In this document: positions 22,991 to 35,297 of the stretch, in pieces | How positions within the stretch are numbered: the stretch's first letter is position 1 | How the letters are laid out: each line of letters opens with the position of its first letter | Position numbers and translations under genes: made by a program | Assembly: GCA_022432975.1 (NCBI GenBank) | Contig: CM039505.1 | Span: 47,412,544-47,476,543 of the forward strand | Source: Begonia masoniana | Lineage: Eukaryota; Streptophyta; Magnoliopsida; Cucurbitales; Begoniaceae | DNA: 64,000 nucleotides | Direction of reading: 5' to 3' | Notes under the pieces: generated by a model | What the model was told of the DNA's origin: nothing | The model's database searches: none | What the model saw: the letters and a program-made list of their open reading frames with translations, nothing else

Positions 22991-24880
22991 TGTAGCAATC
23001 GGTAATTGTCATCACTGATTTTTATTAGTAACATTTTGTGACTTTTATTTTTATAGAATTAAGTAAATTTGATTGGTTGCTTAAATAGGTTAAAGTTGAT
23101 TAGCCAAGGGCATTTGAGTAATTGTGAAGCAAGTGTTATAAGTAGAAGGTTTAATGAAGGTTTAGCTGCCACTGTTTCATTTTCCCTCTTTCGGCATTCG
23201 AGCTTAGTGGTTCCTCGAGGCGACTTCCTCTTTCGATTCTTCTCCAACTTAGGTGAGTTTTACTTTGATCTCTCGCTGTTTTAGTGATTATAGATAATAG
23301 AGAGGATTGTAGATGCGTTTTTGAGAATGCTGGGAGTGAGAGTTGAGTTTGGTTTTGTAGTGAATCGAGAATGTACGAAGAACAGAGCCTCCAAACTAGG
23401 TTCCTTTAAATTTTTGGATAGTTTAGAATAAAGTTAAGTAATGTTGTGCTTATGTTTTAGGTGAGCCAACTCTTGAAGTAACTTATAACCAGGAATCTCT
23501 CAAGAAATCAGGTAAGTGGAGTATGTGTGTGCCTTTGGGCCTACATCACAAAACAGTAGGTTTATGCATGCTTGAATGTTTTCAGTATGTCATACATCAT
23601 GTTTTATTAAATGAGTACGAAAATGAATTTACATGTAATGACATGGTAAGGCATGAACAAGTTGTAACAGACAAACTATTAAGGGAACTAATCCGCCCCT
23701 TAATCGAGTAGAGGATGTAGACTTTGGAAAAATTGATCCACCTCCCATTGTACAGAGGGATCAACATAAAACGAATACAACTGAGTTGTGAAAGTAGAAA
23801 CTGCATGATTTAGTTTTATGTTTCAGTACTTCATTTCATTTTACTCTACTTATTTAGCATTAGGCTAATAGATGAGTTTTGTGATGTAGGTGCTGAAGTT
23901 ACAACAAGTGATTTCTCTGAGTTTACAGAGGGATAGGTGAAGTTGATGGAGCACATCTATACCGCGATTTGGTGCTCTGATGAGGCGGTTTGACTAATGT
24001 CTGTATGTGAAGTCTAAATGGATTGATGTTTGTCGAAGTGTGCTGAGAATTTTAATGATTGTGATAGTTTTTAGTATTTCTGATACATTTTGAGATTTCT
24101 CGGATAATGATACATTGTTAGTTCTAACTGTGATTCTTAATGGTTTTCAAGCATTTCACTGAGTTAGGTTGTTTTGAATGACTTCAATAAAATTTACAAG
24201 TTCTTCTAGCAGTCGGAGTTGTTCTTTGTTTAGAGTGTAAATAGTTGATACGTTGTTCTGTTGTCTATCGGTAGATGTTGTCTATCGGTAGAGGTTGAGT
24301 GTTACTGTTTACCAGTAGATGTTATCAATCGGTAGGAGTTGTCTATCGGTAGATGTTGTCTATCGGTGGATGTTGAGTGTTACTGTTTACTGGTAGATGT
24401 TATCGATCGGTAGGAATTGTCTATCGGTAGATGTTGTCTATCGGTGGATGTTGAGTGTTACTGTTTACCGGTAGATGTTATCGATCGGTAGAAGTTGTCT
24501 ATCGGTAGATGTTGTCTATCGGTGGAGGTTAAGTGTTATTGTTGAGTGGTGGATGTCGGTAGCAGAAGACGTATTCTATCTCTACTTCTACCGCCGAGAC
24601 TATTCTATCTCTATTTCTACCGCTAGGGACTATTCAGCAGTAGATGTGTTCTGTTTTATATATATATATATTTTTTTTTCTTTCAACCTATTGTCTCTAA
24701 TATTTTAATTAGTATATAAATGTTGTTTTATACAAATGGTTTTCCGCTGCAAGTTTTGACGTTCTTTTTATAAGGTCAAATTTGATCGTTGAGTGAAGTT
24801 TTAAAAATTTTCTCTAAATGTCATAGTTCGGTTCAGTATTATGAGTAGCGAATCAAGTTTATTAAATTCGGGGCGTTACA
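22991..24880 (+). repeat. 3' LTR of chromovirus copy 1
   Basis: 1890 bp, TGTAGCAATC...GGGGCGTTACA, preceded by a purine-rich tract (AAGGATGGTAGA, 22978-22989). It keeps a segment (about 24064-24250) that the 5' LTR lacks, and a short CGGTAGATG array at 24262-24540. Confidence 0.92.
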
Positions 24881-24885
24881 CACAC

Positions 24886-25090
24886 ACTGCCGTCAATCGC
24901 CGAGATTCACTTTTAATAAATTTGATCCCATAACTATTATTCAAAGAATATTCTACTATTTCTTCTCTAATTGTCTTTAAAGAACTATATTTTTTCCTTT
25001 GATAAAATTCCAATGAAATTTCTTCCCTTACCATTATGTTTTCCACTTTATTATCTTCCGAGTCGACTTGTGTTCGAAGCTCATCGTCTA
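24886..25090 (-). pseudogene. MuDR/MULE-type transposase, N-terminal part
   Basis: Minus-strand reading gives VREEISLEFYQRKKYSSLKT, then IREEIVEYSLNNSYGIKFIK and SESRRLTAVC, which is the N-terminal MuDR DNA-binding region pattern. The reading runs into the CACAC duplication of chromovirus 1 (24881-24885) and resumes at 4742 on the other side of the insertion. An acidic lead-in (about 25090-25045) is open in the same frame; further 5' the frame is broken. The promoter side is lost or not recognisable. Confidence 0.65.
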
Positions 25091-25388
25091 GAGTTTTTTA
25101 TGTCGATTGTACTTTTATTTTTCATTATTTTCTAGGTGATCGAATGCCAGAAGATCACCAAATATGGGCGTGGAGTATGAATACAGTCCATATTGGCATC
25201 ACAAGTGGTTGTCTCGTCTAAATCAACCGATCTACTTGAATCAAAATCCATCGATGTCGTTAATATAGAGAAAATTTGCTAGAGAGTAGAGAAAATAGTG
25301 TAAAGTAAAGGTTTTAAGGTTTTCGCAAGCCAGATGGTGAGAATGAAGGGTCGTTTTCTTATAGACTATCGGGAATTGACACTCTGTT

Positions 25389-25860
25389 TTCAAAATTAGG
25401 ACATAACGCTTGAGAGTGGAGCCCCGATTTGGAGCAGAGATCTCTCATTCTCAACCACCTTGTAAAATGGCGATGTAGGAAACGCTGGGTTCAAAATTAG
25501 AACATAACGCTTGAGAGTGGAGCCCCGATTTGGAGCAGAGATCTCTCATTCTCGACCACCTTGTAAAATGGCGATGTAGGAAACGCTGGGGGAAACGCTG
25601 GGTTCAAAATTAGGACATAACGCTTGAGAGTGGAACCCCGATTTGGAGCAGAGATCTCTCCTTCTCGACCACCTTGTAAAATGGCGATGTAGGAAACGCT
25701 GGGTCGTTTCAGGACAGGGACCCCCCATTCCCGAGAACCCCTTAAATGAGAGAGGCAGGGAACGGGGGGCCGTTTCGGGGAGAGGCCGAGCACCCCTAAA
25801 ATTAGAGTGTAAGGAACAAAGGGTCGTTTCGAGGCGAGGACCACCTGATTTCAAATCACG
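25389..25860. repeat. Tandem repeat, about 101-113 bp, with diverged tail
   Basis: Three close copies begin at about 25389, 25490 and 25603. Each contains AACGCTTGAGAGTGGAGCC, GGAGCAGAGATCTCTC and GGCGATGTAGGAAACGCTGG. A more diverged series of about 67-bp steps follows (25690-25860) sharing GGAAC...GGGTCGTTTC. Both strands show short open frames through it as a by-product of the repeat length. The region 25091-26336 otherwise shows no gene that I can recognise. Confidence 0.8.
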
Positions 25861-26336
25861 TGCAGTACATGTTGAACGAGTTCCACTCCCACACTGACCC
25901 CTCGATTCAATATGTCCAGTGCTACGTAAGCACTAGACAGAACGACGAGTGATCGGCCCCCCGTTCTGTGTAAATTGAGAACGGTGGGTGATCGGCCTCC
26001 ACCAAGGTTTGTTTTGTTACATTTTTTATAGTTTATTGTTTTAGTTGTTAGAATTTTTAGTTTATGAGGTGTTTCAAATTAACCTCATACTTTGTGGTGT
26101 TCAAATTAATAATTATCCTATTAAATAATAAATTTGAGAAATCATTAAATAAGTGCTGAGCAATCTCCAAACCAGCGTCGGGCTCTATATCGGGGGTGTT
26201 CCCGGTCGGAAAGCCCAGCCCACCATATCGTATTGTATGAAATTCCTGATGCTCCCGGTCCACCGTCCGCCATATTCTGTCCTTTCTGTGTCATCCCACC
26301 TATAACTGTTACGTCTCCCAATTTTGAGCTCCGGCC

Positions 26337-29300
26337 ATGGAGGTAGAGAAGAAGAAAAGGAAGAATAGGAAAAAGAAAAGTAAGGTCACTGAAACCTCCC
26401 AAGAGATCGATGTCGCTGTTAACGAAGCGACTTCTGTGGATGGCGATCATGTGAGCTATCCAAATCAACATTCTGATATTTCAGATGTCTCGATTTCTGA
26501 TGTCAACATTAACAGGAATCTCCCCAATGACGGGGAAGATGTGAGTTATTGTTCAATCTTCTATCCATTTCCACTCTTTAATCTTGCATTTACAGGTCGA
26601 GTTTTCTCCCAGTCTATTGTCGCTTCCATCTGGTTTTAGATTTATTTTTTATTTTTTATTTTTATCAGTTGAAATTTTCTTAGTCATTGAATTCCTAATT
26701 TCTGGGATCATCTTTCGTGAACTGTTGCTGGATACAGAAGATTAATCAATGACGGAAGATGCACAGTCCATTGTCTCAGTACTTTTGATTTTCTTATGTT
26801 CAGAATGCATGATAGTCGCATAACACATTTAACATCAAACCTGCTGTTGGATTATAAGTCATGAAACATCGATTATTTTTGGTTTCAAATCGAAAAGATG
26901 GATGCTTCTCAGTCTGCATTCTTTTTGTCTTATATCGAAATGATGGAATTTGGTCTGTTATAATTTTTTTGTTTAAATGCATTATGTACTCGGCCTCCAA
27001 TATTATTGCTAGTACACAAGAAACATTTGAATTGACGACCATATATGTGGAAAAAGATTAGGAATTGAAGAGAAAGAGGAACAGACATTATTGCCCTCTA
27101 CCAATGTTCAAGTATCATGGTTACATACATTATGCTTTTGTATTTTCGTTTTCTTCAAAAACTTCGTCAAAAGAGTTTCTCTTTGTTGAATAGATTATCT
27201 TAGCGGAGGCTGAGAAGGCAAAATGGCTACAAAGAGAGGTAAGGATATTCCAAACTTTAGTCTATAATTTCATGACTACAACTTCTGCAATGAAATTATT
27301 TTCTCTTTAGGCTGCTTTAGAAGAGACAATTCAACAGTTGCATAGGGAAAATAATTTTCATTTAGGAAAAGAGGTAACATTTTTTAAAGTTCTCTTCAAA
27401 ACAACTGAACACTTTTGGTAATTATTATAAACACATTTAACCTATCTGAAGGTGCATTTTTATATGAATATATGGATTTCAGGATACATTACAAGATACA
27501 ATCAAACATTTACAAGAAGAAAATAATACATATGTTCAGAAAGAGGTATTGTGACATTATCAAATATCACATGCTGGCTTTTTTCTACATTTACTGTTAT
27601 ATTTACTAGTTAAAATTCCTACAGATAAGCTTAATGGAGGCACTTGAGCATCTCGAGGCAGAAAGAAATTCCTTGATTTTCAATGAGGTAATCAAAATAT
27701 ATATGATTCTTTATTTTAAAAAATTGCTTGTGATGGAAAAGAGTAACCAAAGTTTTTGAGAGTTTTTTTTGGCTTTAGTAGAATTTTGGATTAATCTATT
27801 GTAGTGTGGAGCAGCTTGTTGTAAACTTATTACCACCATCTTAGTCGTTTCATTGGCGTATTCATTTTTGTCAAAGGTGTTGCTTTAAAAGAAATCTGAC
27901 ATTAATGTTGTTTTTTTAGCATTCTATGAAAGAAACAATTTCCAGCCTAAATGAGGAAGTTACTTCATTAAAGGGACAGGTACGTAGCATCCTAGCCATA
28001 ACCAATCTTTGTCAGAACCTCCTGCAAAATTATGTATGAAAAATGTGTTAATTGAGTTTAATTGCATTTTGGTATCATTCTATGACTTTTGTTAGTTAAT
28101 GAAATGGATAACGTAGGGACTGAAGTCTGTTATTATTTTGCTTGTAGAGAAATGTCTTAACACGAGTTTGACTTGTAAATGAGGAAAGTTTTCTTCATTA
28201 CGAGTAAAAGAGGATGAATCAATTTCCTTTCACATATTAGGTGATGAATTTCCGGCTATTCAATTGTAAATTTATAGTGTTGTTGGAGATTAGGATGTTT
28301 AACGTAAATTTGATAAAATAAGGCAAGATTAGTGTTGATTGTACTTTTTTAACATTTTTTTTTCTTCTTTGTGGTGGGTAGTAGTTTTTTTTTAAAAAGA
28401 GAAATTAGAAACTTGATTGGTAGCTTTGGACTATTTCTATGTGATTCTATGACAACCTAATTTTTCAACATAGTAATGATGTAAATGGTCATAATTTGTT
28501 TAATAAGAAACGAATCACATACATTTATGATTGTTGATTTGATTAGAAAAGATAAAAAAATAAAATAAAAGCAGTAATACTTAAAACGTTTGGAGTTTTA
28601 TGTCCACTTTCTAATGTAGAATTTAACATTACCTCATACAATACTATCATTTAGAGTTGTGTTCTAAAAAGGATAGTATTTTGATGGAGCTAAATTGATA
28701 CAAACCAAGGAAACCTAGAAATTAAATTTTCAATCAAAAATTTTCCAAACACAGATAAAAATTTATTAAAGGAAGATGATGTCTTTGAAATTGTAAAAGA
28801 AAAGTTTTTAATTACGAACCAAGGTGAAACCAAACTCAAAATCAAGGCTCATGAACCATTTCATGATATTGAAAGAAGCTATGAAAGAAAAATTGCCAAA
28901 AAAAGATAAAAATGCACGAAAATGCAAGCAAGAGGCTTGTTGGGTATGAGGGTGAGTGCGCAGGAGGCGTGCAGAGACAGTAGTGTATTTCGACCCTTAT
29001 TAAGATTTACCATATTTTAGGGATATTTTAGATTATTTACTATTTTTGTAAGGTTTATTTGTATTCTATTTAAACACAATATTTGTAACTCTTTGGGAAC
29101 AATTATGATGAATGATATTTGATTAAACTTGATACTTTTTAAGTAATTCTTTTTAAAATTTTCTCTTTAGTTCTTTGCGAAGAACTAGATCTTCTTCAAG
29201 TCAAATTTTGAGAGATCAATTTAATAGTTTTGGTTCTTATCAACAAATTTGGTATATGTCAAGATCATTGTTTGATAATTTTGGTTGCGTCGGCAAGATT

Positions 29301-32300
29301 CGATTAGGGTCAAGTTTATTTTTATTTAATTCAAAAGGCGTTCCTGAGTTTCTATTCTGCATTGTTAAAAGGTTTCAGGTTTGATATACCTGTGGTTCTC
29401 ATCATAAATGATATAAAGAATTGGTAAAATATATTTTCTCCAAAGAATTTTAGTCATTTGTTTCTTTCATTCTATTAAAAGACATAACTCAAGAACCTCA
29501 AAGTGCAAGAGTGTGACATCTAAGGGGGCACTCAAGCTTCAAAAAAAGAACCAAAACTAAATCTCCCTACGAAACTAACATTGGATCACAAGGCGACTTG
29601 AACTCTCTTGACCATGGCTAAAAGGTAACAATTTAGTGATAAAGCCATCAGGAGGTCTCCATTTTGGATTTGATCGCCTATATAAAGATTTCTGGCTAAA
29701 AGGTAACAATTTACTGTTAAAGCCATCGGTCTCCGTTTTGGATTTGATTGCCTATATAAAGATTTCTTGCTAAAAGGTAACAATCTGATGATAAAACCAT
29801 TAGGAGGTTTCGCTTTGGATTTGAACGCTTATATAAAGATTTATAGCTGGAAGGTAAGAATCCAGTAATAAAGCCATTACGATGTTTTCCTTTTGGATTT
29901 TATGGCCTATTCTCATCAAGATCCAAGACGACAATTGGGATGTAATACAAGAGAGCCAATATCCACCATGACCTCTGGTTTTCTTTTTTTGTCAAATTTC
30001 TTTCTATATTTGTTAAGATTATTTTGTTTTCCATCGTCATCAGTGCAGGTAGCCTATCTACTGATCCTTTTCTGCCTTCCCCTTTCCATCCTCTCTTATT
30101 CCTATTTTTTATCACCTTTCCCTCTAAATTAAATGGTTATAACCTCTTCCACTGGTCTTAGTTTGTCCTGTTGTCTATTTGTGGATAAGGAAAACTTGCT
30201 ACTTTTTCTTGGAACTTCGGGATGTCCATTCCTTGATGATTCTGATAGGCTTTATTCTTATGCATGGACCTAAATGAAGTGGGGAAAGGTCACTAATGCA
30301 GGAAAAGTTAGGAGTTGGTTAGTGAGGAGTATGGGATGGGAGTTTGTTAGAGGTGGTTTGATCTAGGTACATTTTGGTGTCACTTCTGTAATAAAACATG
30401 ATATATAATCAACCTTCTTTGAAGCTCCATGAGAAACCTTTAATTATTAAGGAATTAAATTTTGGGTCAAGTCAATGGGTAAGCAAGTTGTTTCAGATCC
30501 TACAGTACCAATTTCAGTCATTTTTTGGTAAGGAACAACTTGATCAACTCTGCACACTGTTCAATTAGTCTTCCTCTTCTTCTAATCCATCTGTGTCTTG
30601 CTCATCAAGCTGATCTTTGAATCTTTTAAATGTCTTGGCAATCATCTTTTTTTTTTTATGTTCCCTGCCGTAGAAGGTTGAAAGTCATGACAAGTGTGAT
30701 AGGAATCTGAATCACAACAATCAATACTTAATATATTAAAGACAACAAATAACTATAAATACTTTAAAGCTTTTAAGCAATTTATCTCTAAACTAGTCTA
30801 GAATTTCTCTTATTACACATACAATTTTCTACTCCTTTATATTCTTATATTTTTCTATCTATACTCTCCTATTTTACTAACTCTCTTGACTCCCACTAAC
30901 TTTTATTAAATTCTACCAACTCCTATTAACTACAACTAACTTATTATCTACTTTTAGGAATGAATCTTATCAAAGTCATAACACTCTATTCCAGGGATGT
31001 TTCCATAGTAAATTTATTTGTCTTAAATTTAGTTTTACATGTTCCTTTACTTGGAACCTTCTTTCTTTCGGCCTACACACCAAAGATTTTAATTCTGCTG
31101 ACACCTTCTCTCCCATATGATGTGTGTTTAAAACAAAATTCAGGGAGAATGATTTACTCTGCCAAAGAAATTGATAGCTTCTATTACTTTGATGGTTATG
31201 TTAAGGGTAGTTTTCTTCGGCTGCTAGTAGTTTTGGTCTCTTCCTCATTTGAAGACAAAATAATATTATTCTTTTATAGGAAATAAAATATTTGAAATTG
31301 AAAACTTGACAAAAAAGAAGATAAAAGCTCCACCTAAAGAAAATTTATTCTAGTAAAACCTACAAACTTATAAATTGGAAATAGTTACGGACAGGTTACT
31401 AACAGAAAAGGTTATAAATATATATACATACAAGGGTATATGAAATATCAAATGGGCATTGGTCCATTTTTATTAAATTATTTTTTCCATCAGATTTCTC
31501 AATCTCATTATCAATTACCCATGTTGACAATCATTATCAAGATCGTGCCATTGCCATTTAGTTGAGGATAGGTAATAGGGTGAGATAAGATAGAAGTAGT
31601 TCTTGTTTTATCCTAATCACTGTGAGCTGTAGATTTATTTTCTATCCAGTTTTAATTTATTTTAAATAGGTGATTACTGTTTTCAAATGATATTATTAGA
31701 GATTTGATTTACTTAGCTCTTAGATAAGTTCTTATTGTTTACCCCTGTCAATTTTAAATTTTCAAGAAGAGTTAATTATAACTCTCCCAGAACATCTTTC
31801 AACAAGTTTGATACAAAATAGTTAGTATTATGAGAACTTGAATTGGAAGTGGTGAATAAATTCATGTTTTGTAACTTGTAGTTCTTCTTTATTTTAACAC
31901 TTATAAAATTAGTAGTGCCTTCTTTATTGCCTACATATTCTAGAATTTGGTAATGAGCTGCCCTGATGTGGGAATTGAAACAAAGCCTGGCAGGTGGTGG
32001 AGTTGGAAGTATCCAGGCATAATCTCATTCAGGAAAACAAACAGTTAACAGAAACGGCCTCTGAACTTCAATCTCAAATTCAGATTCTTCAGCAAAGTAT
32101 CTCCTTGACTCACTCATCGGATGAAGTCAAAAAGGTTCACTTCCAGTTCTCACTTTATGATAATCAAACATCCGGTTATTGCTACGACGACAATAATGCT
32201 AGAAAATCTATGACATGGTCATGAATTTGATCATATTATGCTGCATGAGAATATAATTTCACAGCTGAAATCAATCGCATGTGAAATTCTGAAGTTCTGC

Positions 32301-33071
32301 AAGTTAAAAATTAGTACTACTTCATGTGACCAAATGAGATATTTCTGAGCAGGACTTGAATTCTGAGGTAGCATCAGCATATTCATTGGTTGAAAAATTG
32401 ACCACCGAAAATGTGGAGCTCCGTGAAAAGGTGAGCACTTGCTTTCTCAAACTGATCATAATGATTTGAATATGATTTCCTAAAACTGCTACATTGGGGT
32501 TGATATTTTGTTGCAGCATCATGCATAGGCAAGATGGTTTTCTTTTTGCTATATGCCGAGATCTGTCGGTGTTCACTAAACTTCAAGGAAACGTTTGAAT
32601 AGAGATTTTTGCTCAACTTAAAATTTACTTTTGCAGGTTAATGAACTAAATGCTGATCTTAATCAGAGAAGTAATGTACCATCATCAGCAGTAAAAATGG
32701 ACCAAATTGAGGGATCTGCAAGTTCTTCCAATTCTACTAATTTTAAGTTAGAATCAGTTGGGATTACTTCAACTTCAATTCCCATGACAATGGCTTTCAA
32801 ATCTGATCCGATAAAAATTGAGAGGGATGAAAATGCGAATATGGATGTGCCAAATAATCAGATGATTTCAACTGTGAAAGCATCTGATGTAGATGAAGAA
32901 ATTGTGCAAGTTTCGTTGGAGGAGGTTATGGCTGGAGATGTGGAGATGCAGGCTGCCGAGAGTGATGATGAACCGTCTGTGTCGCTCTCAGATGCTCCTC
33001 TGATTGGTGCGCCTTTTAGATTGGTGTCATTTCTGGCCAGGTACGTTAGCGGTGCAGACTTGGTCGACTAA
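26337..33071 (+). CDS. Coiled-coil protein of unknown function, nine exons
   Basis: Inferred exons: 26337-26540, 27194-27238, 27311-27373, 27483-27545, 27625-27687, 27920-27979, 31994-32134, 32353-32430 and 32637-33071, all phase 0, for 383 residues. The start sits in GCCATGG. Residues 5-16 are very basic (KKKRKNRKKKSK), a candidate nuclear signal. Residues 69-239 are predicted coiled coil by heptad pattern (ETIQQLHRENN, EALEHLEAERN, ELQSQIQILQQSI). The last 144 residues are acidic and Ser-rich and end in a hydrophobic patch, APLIGAPFRLVSFLARYVSG, which looks conserved and functional. All splice sites are GT-AG; the donor after exon 7 (GTTCAC, 32135) is weak, and the 4.0-kb intron 6 could hide an exon. 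A poly(A) signal AATAAA is at 33255-33260. I do not recognise the family with certainty. Confidence 0.78.
29616..29908. repeat. Intronic tandem repeat, 74-78 bp, about four copies
   Basis: Copies begin near 29616, 29694, 29768 and 29845. Each contains GCTAAAAGGTAACAAT, TAAAGCCAT, TTTTGGATTTGA and CCTATATAAAGATTT. They lie in intron 6 of the coiled-coil gene. No coding role is seen. Confidence 0.8.
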
Positions 33072-33254
33072 AGTTCATTTCATTCCTAATATTAGATGCC
33101 TCCTACGTTTTGGAGGAGCTTTGAGCTGATTCTTTTTTTTTTTTTTTGGTTGGAGAAGATATACAAGTTTAGGTTTAGGATAGACTGATATTATTAATTG
33201 GCCATTGACACGATCTTAATTGAAACTGTGATTGGATACTCTTTTTTCTGATGG

Positions 33255-33260
33255 AATAAA
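33255..33260 (+). other. Candidate polyadenylation signal of the coiled-coil gene
   Basis: AATAAA, 184 bases after the stop codon, in a T-rich then A-rich setting. Confidence 0.5.
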
Positions 33261-34558
33261 ATTATTTAATCAGTGATTCGGCAAATTATCGAGTTTGTTA
33301 AACTCTATCCTCTTCCCTCAGTGGGTATTTTTCTCCATTTGTCATCTCCAATTGTGGATAAAGTTGTCAAACGAGCCACAGTTGAGTCGAGATGAGTCGA
33401 ACTTGAAACATTTTGATTCACAGAGCCTAGTGAGTTAAACGATCTAAATCTAATAGGCCAACTAAAACAAAATTTAACCGCAGTTGGCTTGCATATCGTG
33501 AGTTAAACGAGTATTTGATCGGCGTGCCTTTCTTTACCCCATGTGGTTTTCCGTCGGCAGAAACTCTCATTATCTATGCAACTTTGAAATTCAAGTTTCA
33601 TATCAAATCAACGTGTTGATATCTTCAAATATCACCTTCTGTTTACCTTTCAAATTTACTCTTCGATTTCTGATTTCGATTCGGTTTTTCAAATTCTGGT
33701 TAATTGATTCATGAACTAATGTCGGTGGTAGGCGACATTCTTCTAGATTAGATTAATAATAAAGCTCAGGAGGCGGAGATACAACAAAAATTAAACCCAT
33801 GTGTGCTTTTTTTGTGACATTATATCGTCTGTTATATGATATTCTAGCATCTGCTGTCGGTATAATTTCGAGCTTTTTGTCTCAATTGAATCTCTCTCCT
33901 TTTTTTTTCTTTGAGGTTATTTTAAAGTGGCCTGCGGTAGTTACGGTCGTAATACCATCTGACAGATCGTTAAAGCCACTAATCTTCAAACTTGAGATCC
34001 CAAAATCGCGTCTAAAAATAAACTAATAAAATTAATAAGGAAATTCTACTTCGTGTAAATCAATCTAATCCACGTAAATATTTTAGTAAACACTGACAGA
34101 TCTGGGCATATAGCAAAAAGAAAATCATGTTGTCGATAAGATAGAGATAAATGACACATGACACCATCTCATTAGATGTTTTATTTTATTGCATGACCAT
34201 ATATTTCAAACTGTTGGGAACATTTTTTTATTTATAATTTTTTTTTTTAAATTCTAACTCTAAAATCTAATTTAGAGTAATTTATCAAAACTGTGTCATT
34301 TAAAATCAAATATATCTTAACTAATTTAAAACTTGCATAACTTTTGTTGCATATAAGCAAACCTTTTCAATTCAAAGCCATTTTCTTCACATTAGTGTCT
34401 TTTTTAACACTAAAATGTAAGAGCAATCCAATCATTTGCACTTGTTCTAATGAAATATTTTTTATTATAACATGAAAAATGTTGCATACTCTTTCTAATC
34501 ACATTGTATTCTTTTTAATTGTAATTGTTATAGTAAATCACAACTCATACAATTGTTG
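33261..34558. other. AT-rich intergenic stretch
   Basis: No gene, RNA or element ends were recognised between the poly(A) signal and the repeat flanking the copia element. Several poly-A and poly-T runs are present. Confidence 0.5.
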
Positions 34559-34849
34559 GAAAAAAGTGTATAAATAGCACAGAAGATAAATTGAGACGAA
34601 AGACTAAATATCTTATGCACATTGGAAATTGATTAGCATTAGCGAGTTCGGTGAAATTGATCCATTTTTAAAAGTTTCATTTTTTTAATATTTTTGTGTA
34701 AATAAAAAAAAAGTAATTAGTTTCTTTCCATTTGAAATTGTTGCAAAAGTTTTTTTTTAATTTTTTATTGAATAAAGAAAAAAAAAAAAAAAAAAAAAAA
34801 ACTTCTCTATTGCATTGAAATAACAAAAAAAAGTATGGATTGTTTGTTG
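34559..34849. repeat. Host tandem repeat copy A (TATA-containing), left of copia element
   Basis: Begins AAGTGTATAAATAG and includes GGTGAAATTGATCC and TATTGCATTGAAATAA. It resembles 41380-41640 and 41641-41760 on the other side of the copia insertion, so the copia element landed inside a tandem array of about 250 bp units. Contains a long A-run at about 34775-34800. Confidence 0.6.
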
Positions 34850-34897
34850 CCACATTTATGTAATTCAAGTTGATGGGTTACAAATAAATATCTAACA
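34850..34897 (-). repeat. 3' LTR stub of copia element 2
   Basis: About 48 bp matching the outer end of the 5' LTR (shared ACATTTATGTAA, GATGGGTTACAAA and ATCTAACA on the plus strand). It is bordered inside by a purine tract (minus strand AAGTAGAAGAA). Confidence 0.75.
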
Positions 34898-35297
34898 TTC
34901 TTCTACTTGACCCATGTGACATTATCTTGAATATGATTTAATAATTAGTAATCATGATGCGCATAATATAGATCAAATCATTCATTATATCGATCAAACA
35001 TAATATTACTATCAAGTATACAACTAATATGGATCATAGCAGTCGTATGCCATTGTAGTGACACAGTCCCTTCCATATATCACAATATTAATTTTATACT
35101 CAATATGACCTATAAAAAGGTATATCTTAATGGTCCACATTAATTTCTTTATTAAAGATAAATTCTGTTAATACATAATTTCATAATTGAACGCATTCAA
35201 CTTAAAAAAAAAATTAACAGGATTCTTAAATGTATATCAGAAACAACAAATAAACAATCTCAAGAGTGTCAAATATATAAAGAACATAAACATAAAG

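Larger units (their letters stand above)
4743..24880 (+). mobile_element. Chromovirus copy 1 (Ty3/gypsy, Tekay/Del-like), nested and degenerate
   Basis: LTR ends TGTAGCAA...GGGGCGTTACA lie at 4743-8136 and 22991-24880. The element is flanked by a perfect CACAC duplication (4738-4742 and 24881-24885). Internal order is gag, protease, RT, RNase H, integrase, chromodomain-like tail, all plus strand. It spans about 20.1 kb only because a sirevirus of about 10.2 kb sits inside the integrase. Many stops and frameshifts show it is dead. The chromodomain-like C-terminus and very long LTRs point to the Tekay/Del chromovirus group. The insertion split a MuDR-type transposase gene. Confidence 0.93.

Noticed and set aside
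25497..25897. Three overlapping ORFs of 84-115 codons
   Set aside because: Produced by the tandem repeat on both strands; repetitive peptides and no start context.
28900..29400. Possible LTR inside intron 6
   Set aside because: Some LTR-like words, but no paired end, target duplication or primer site found.
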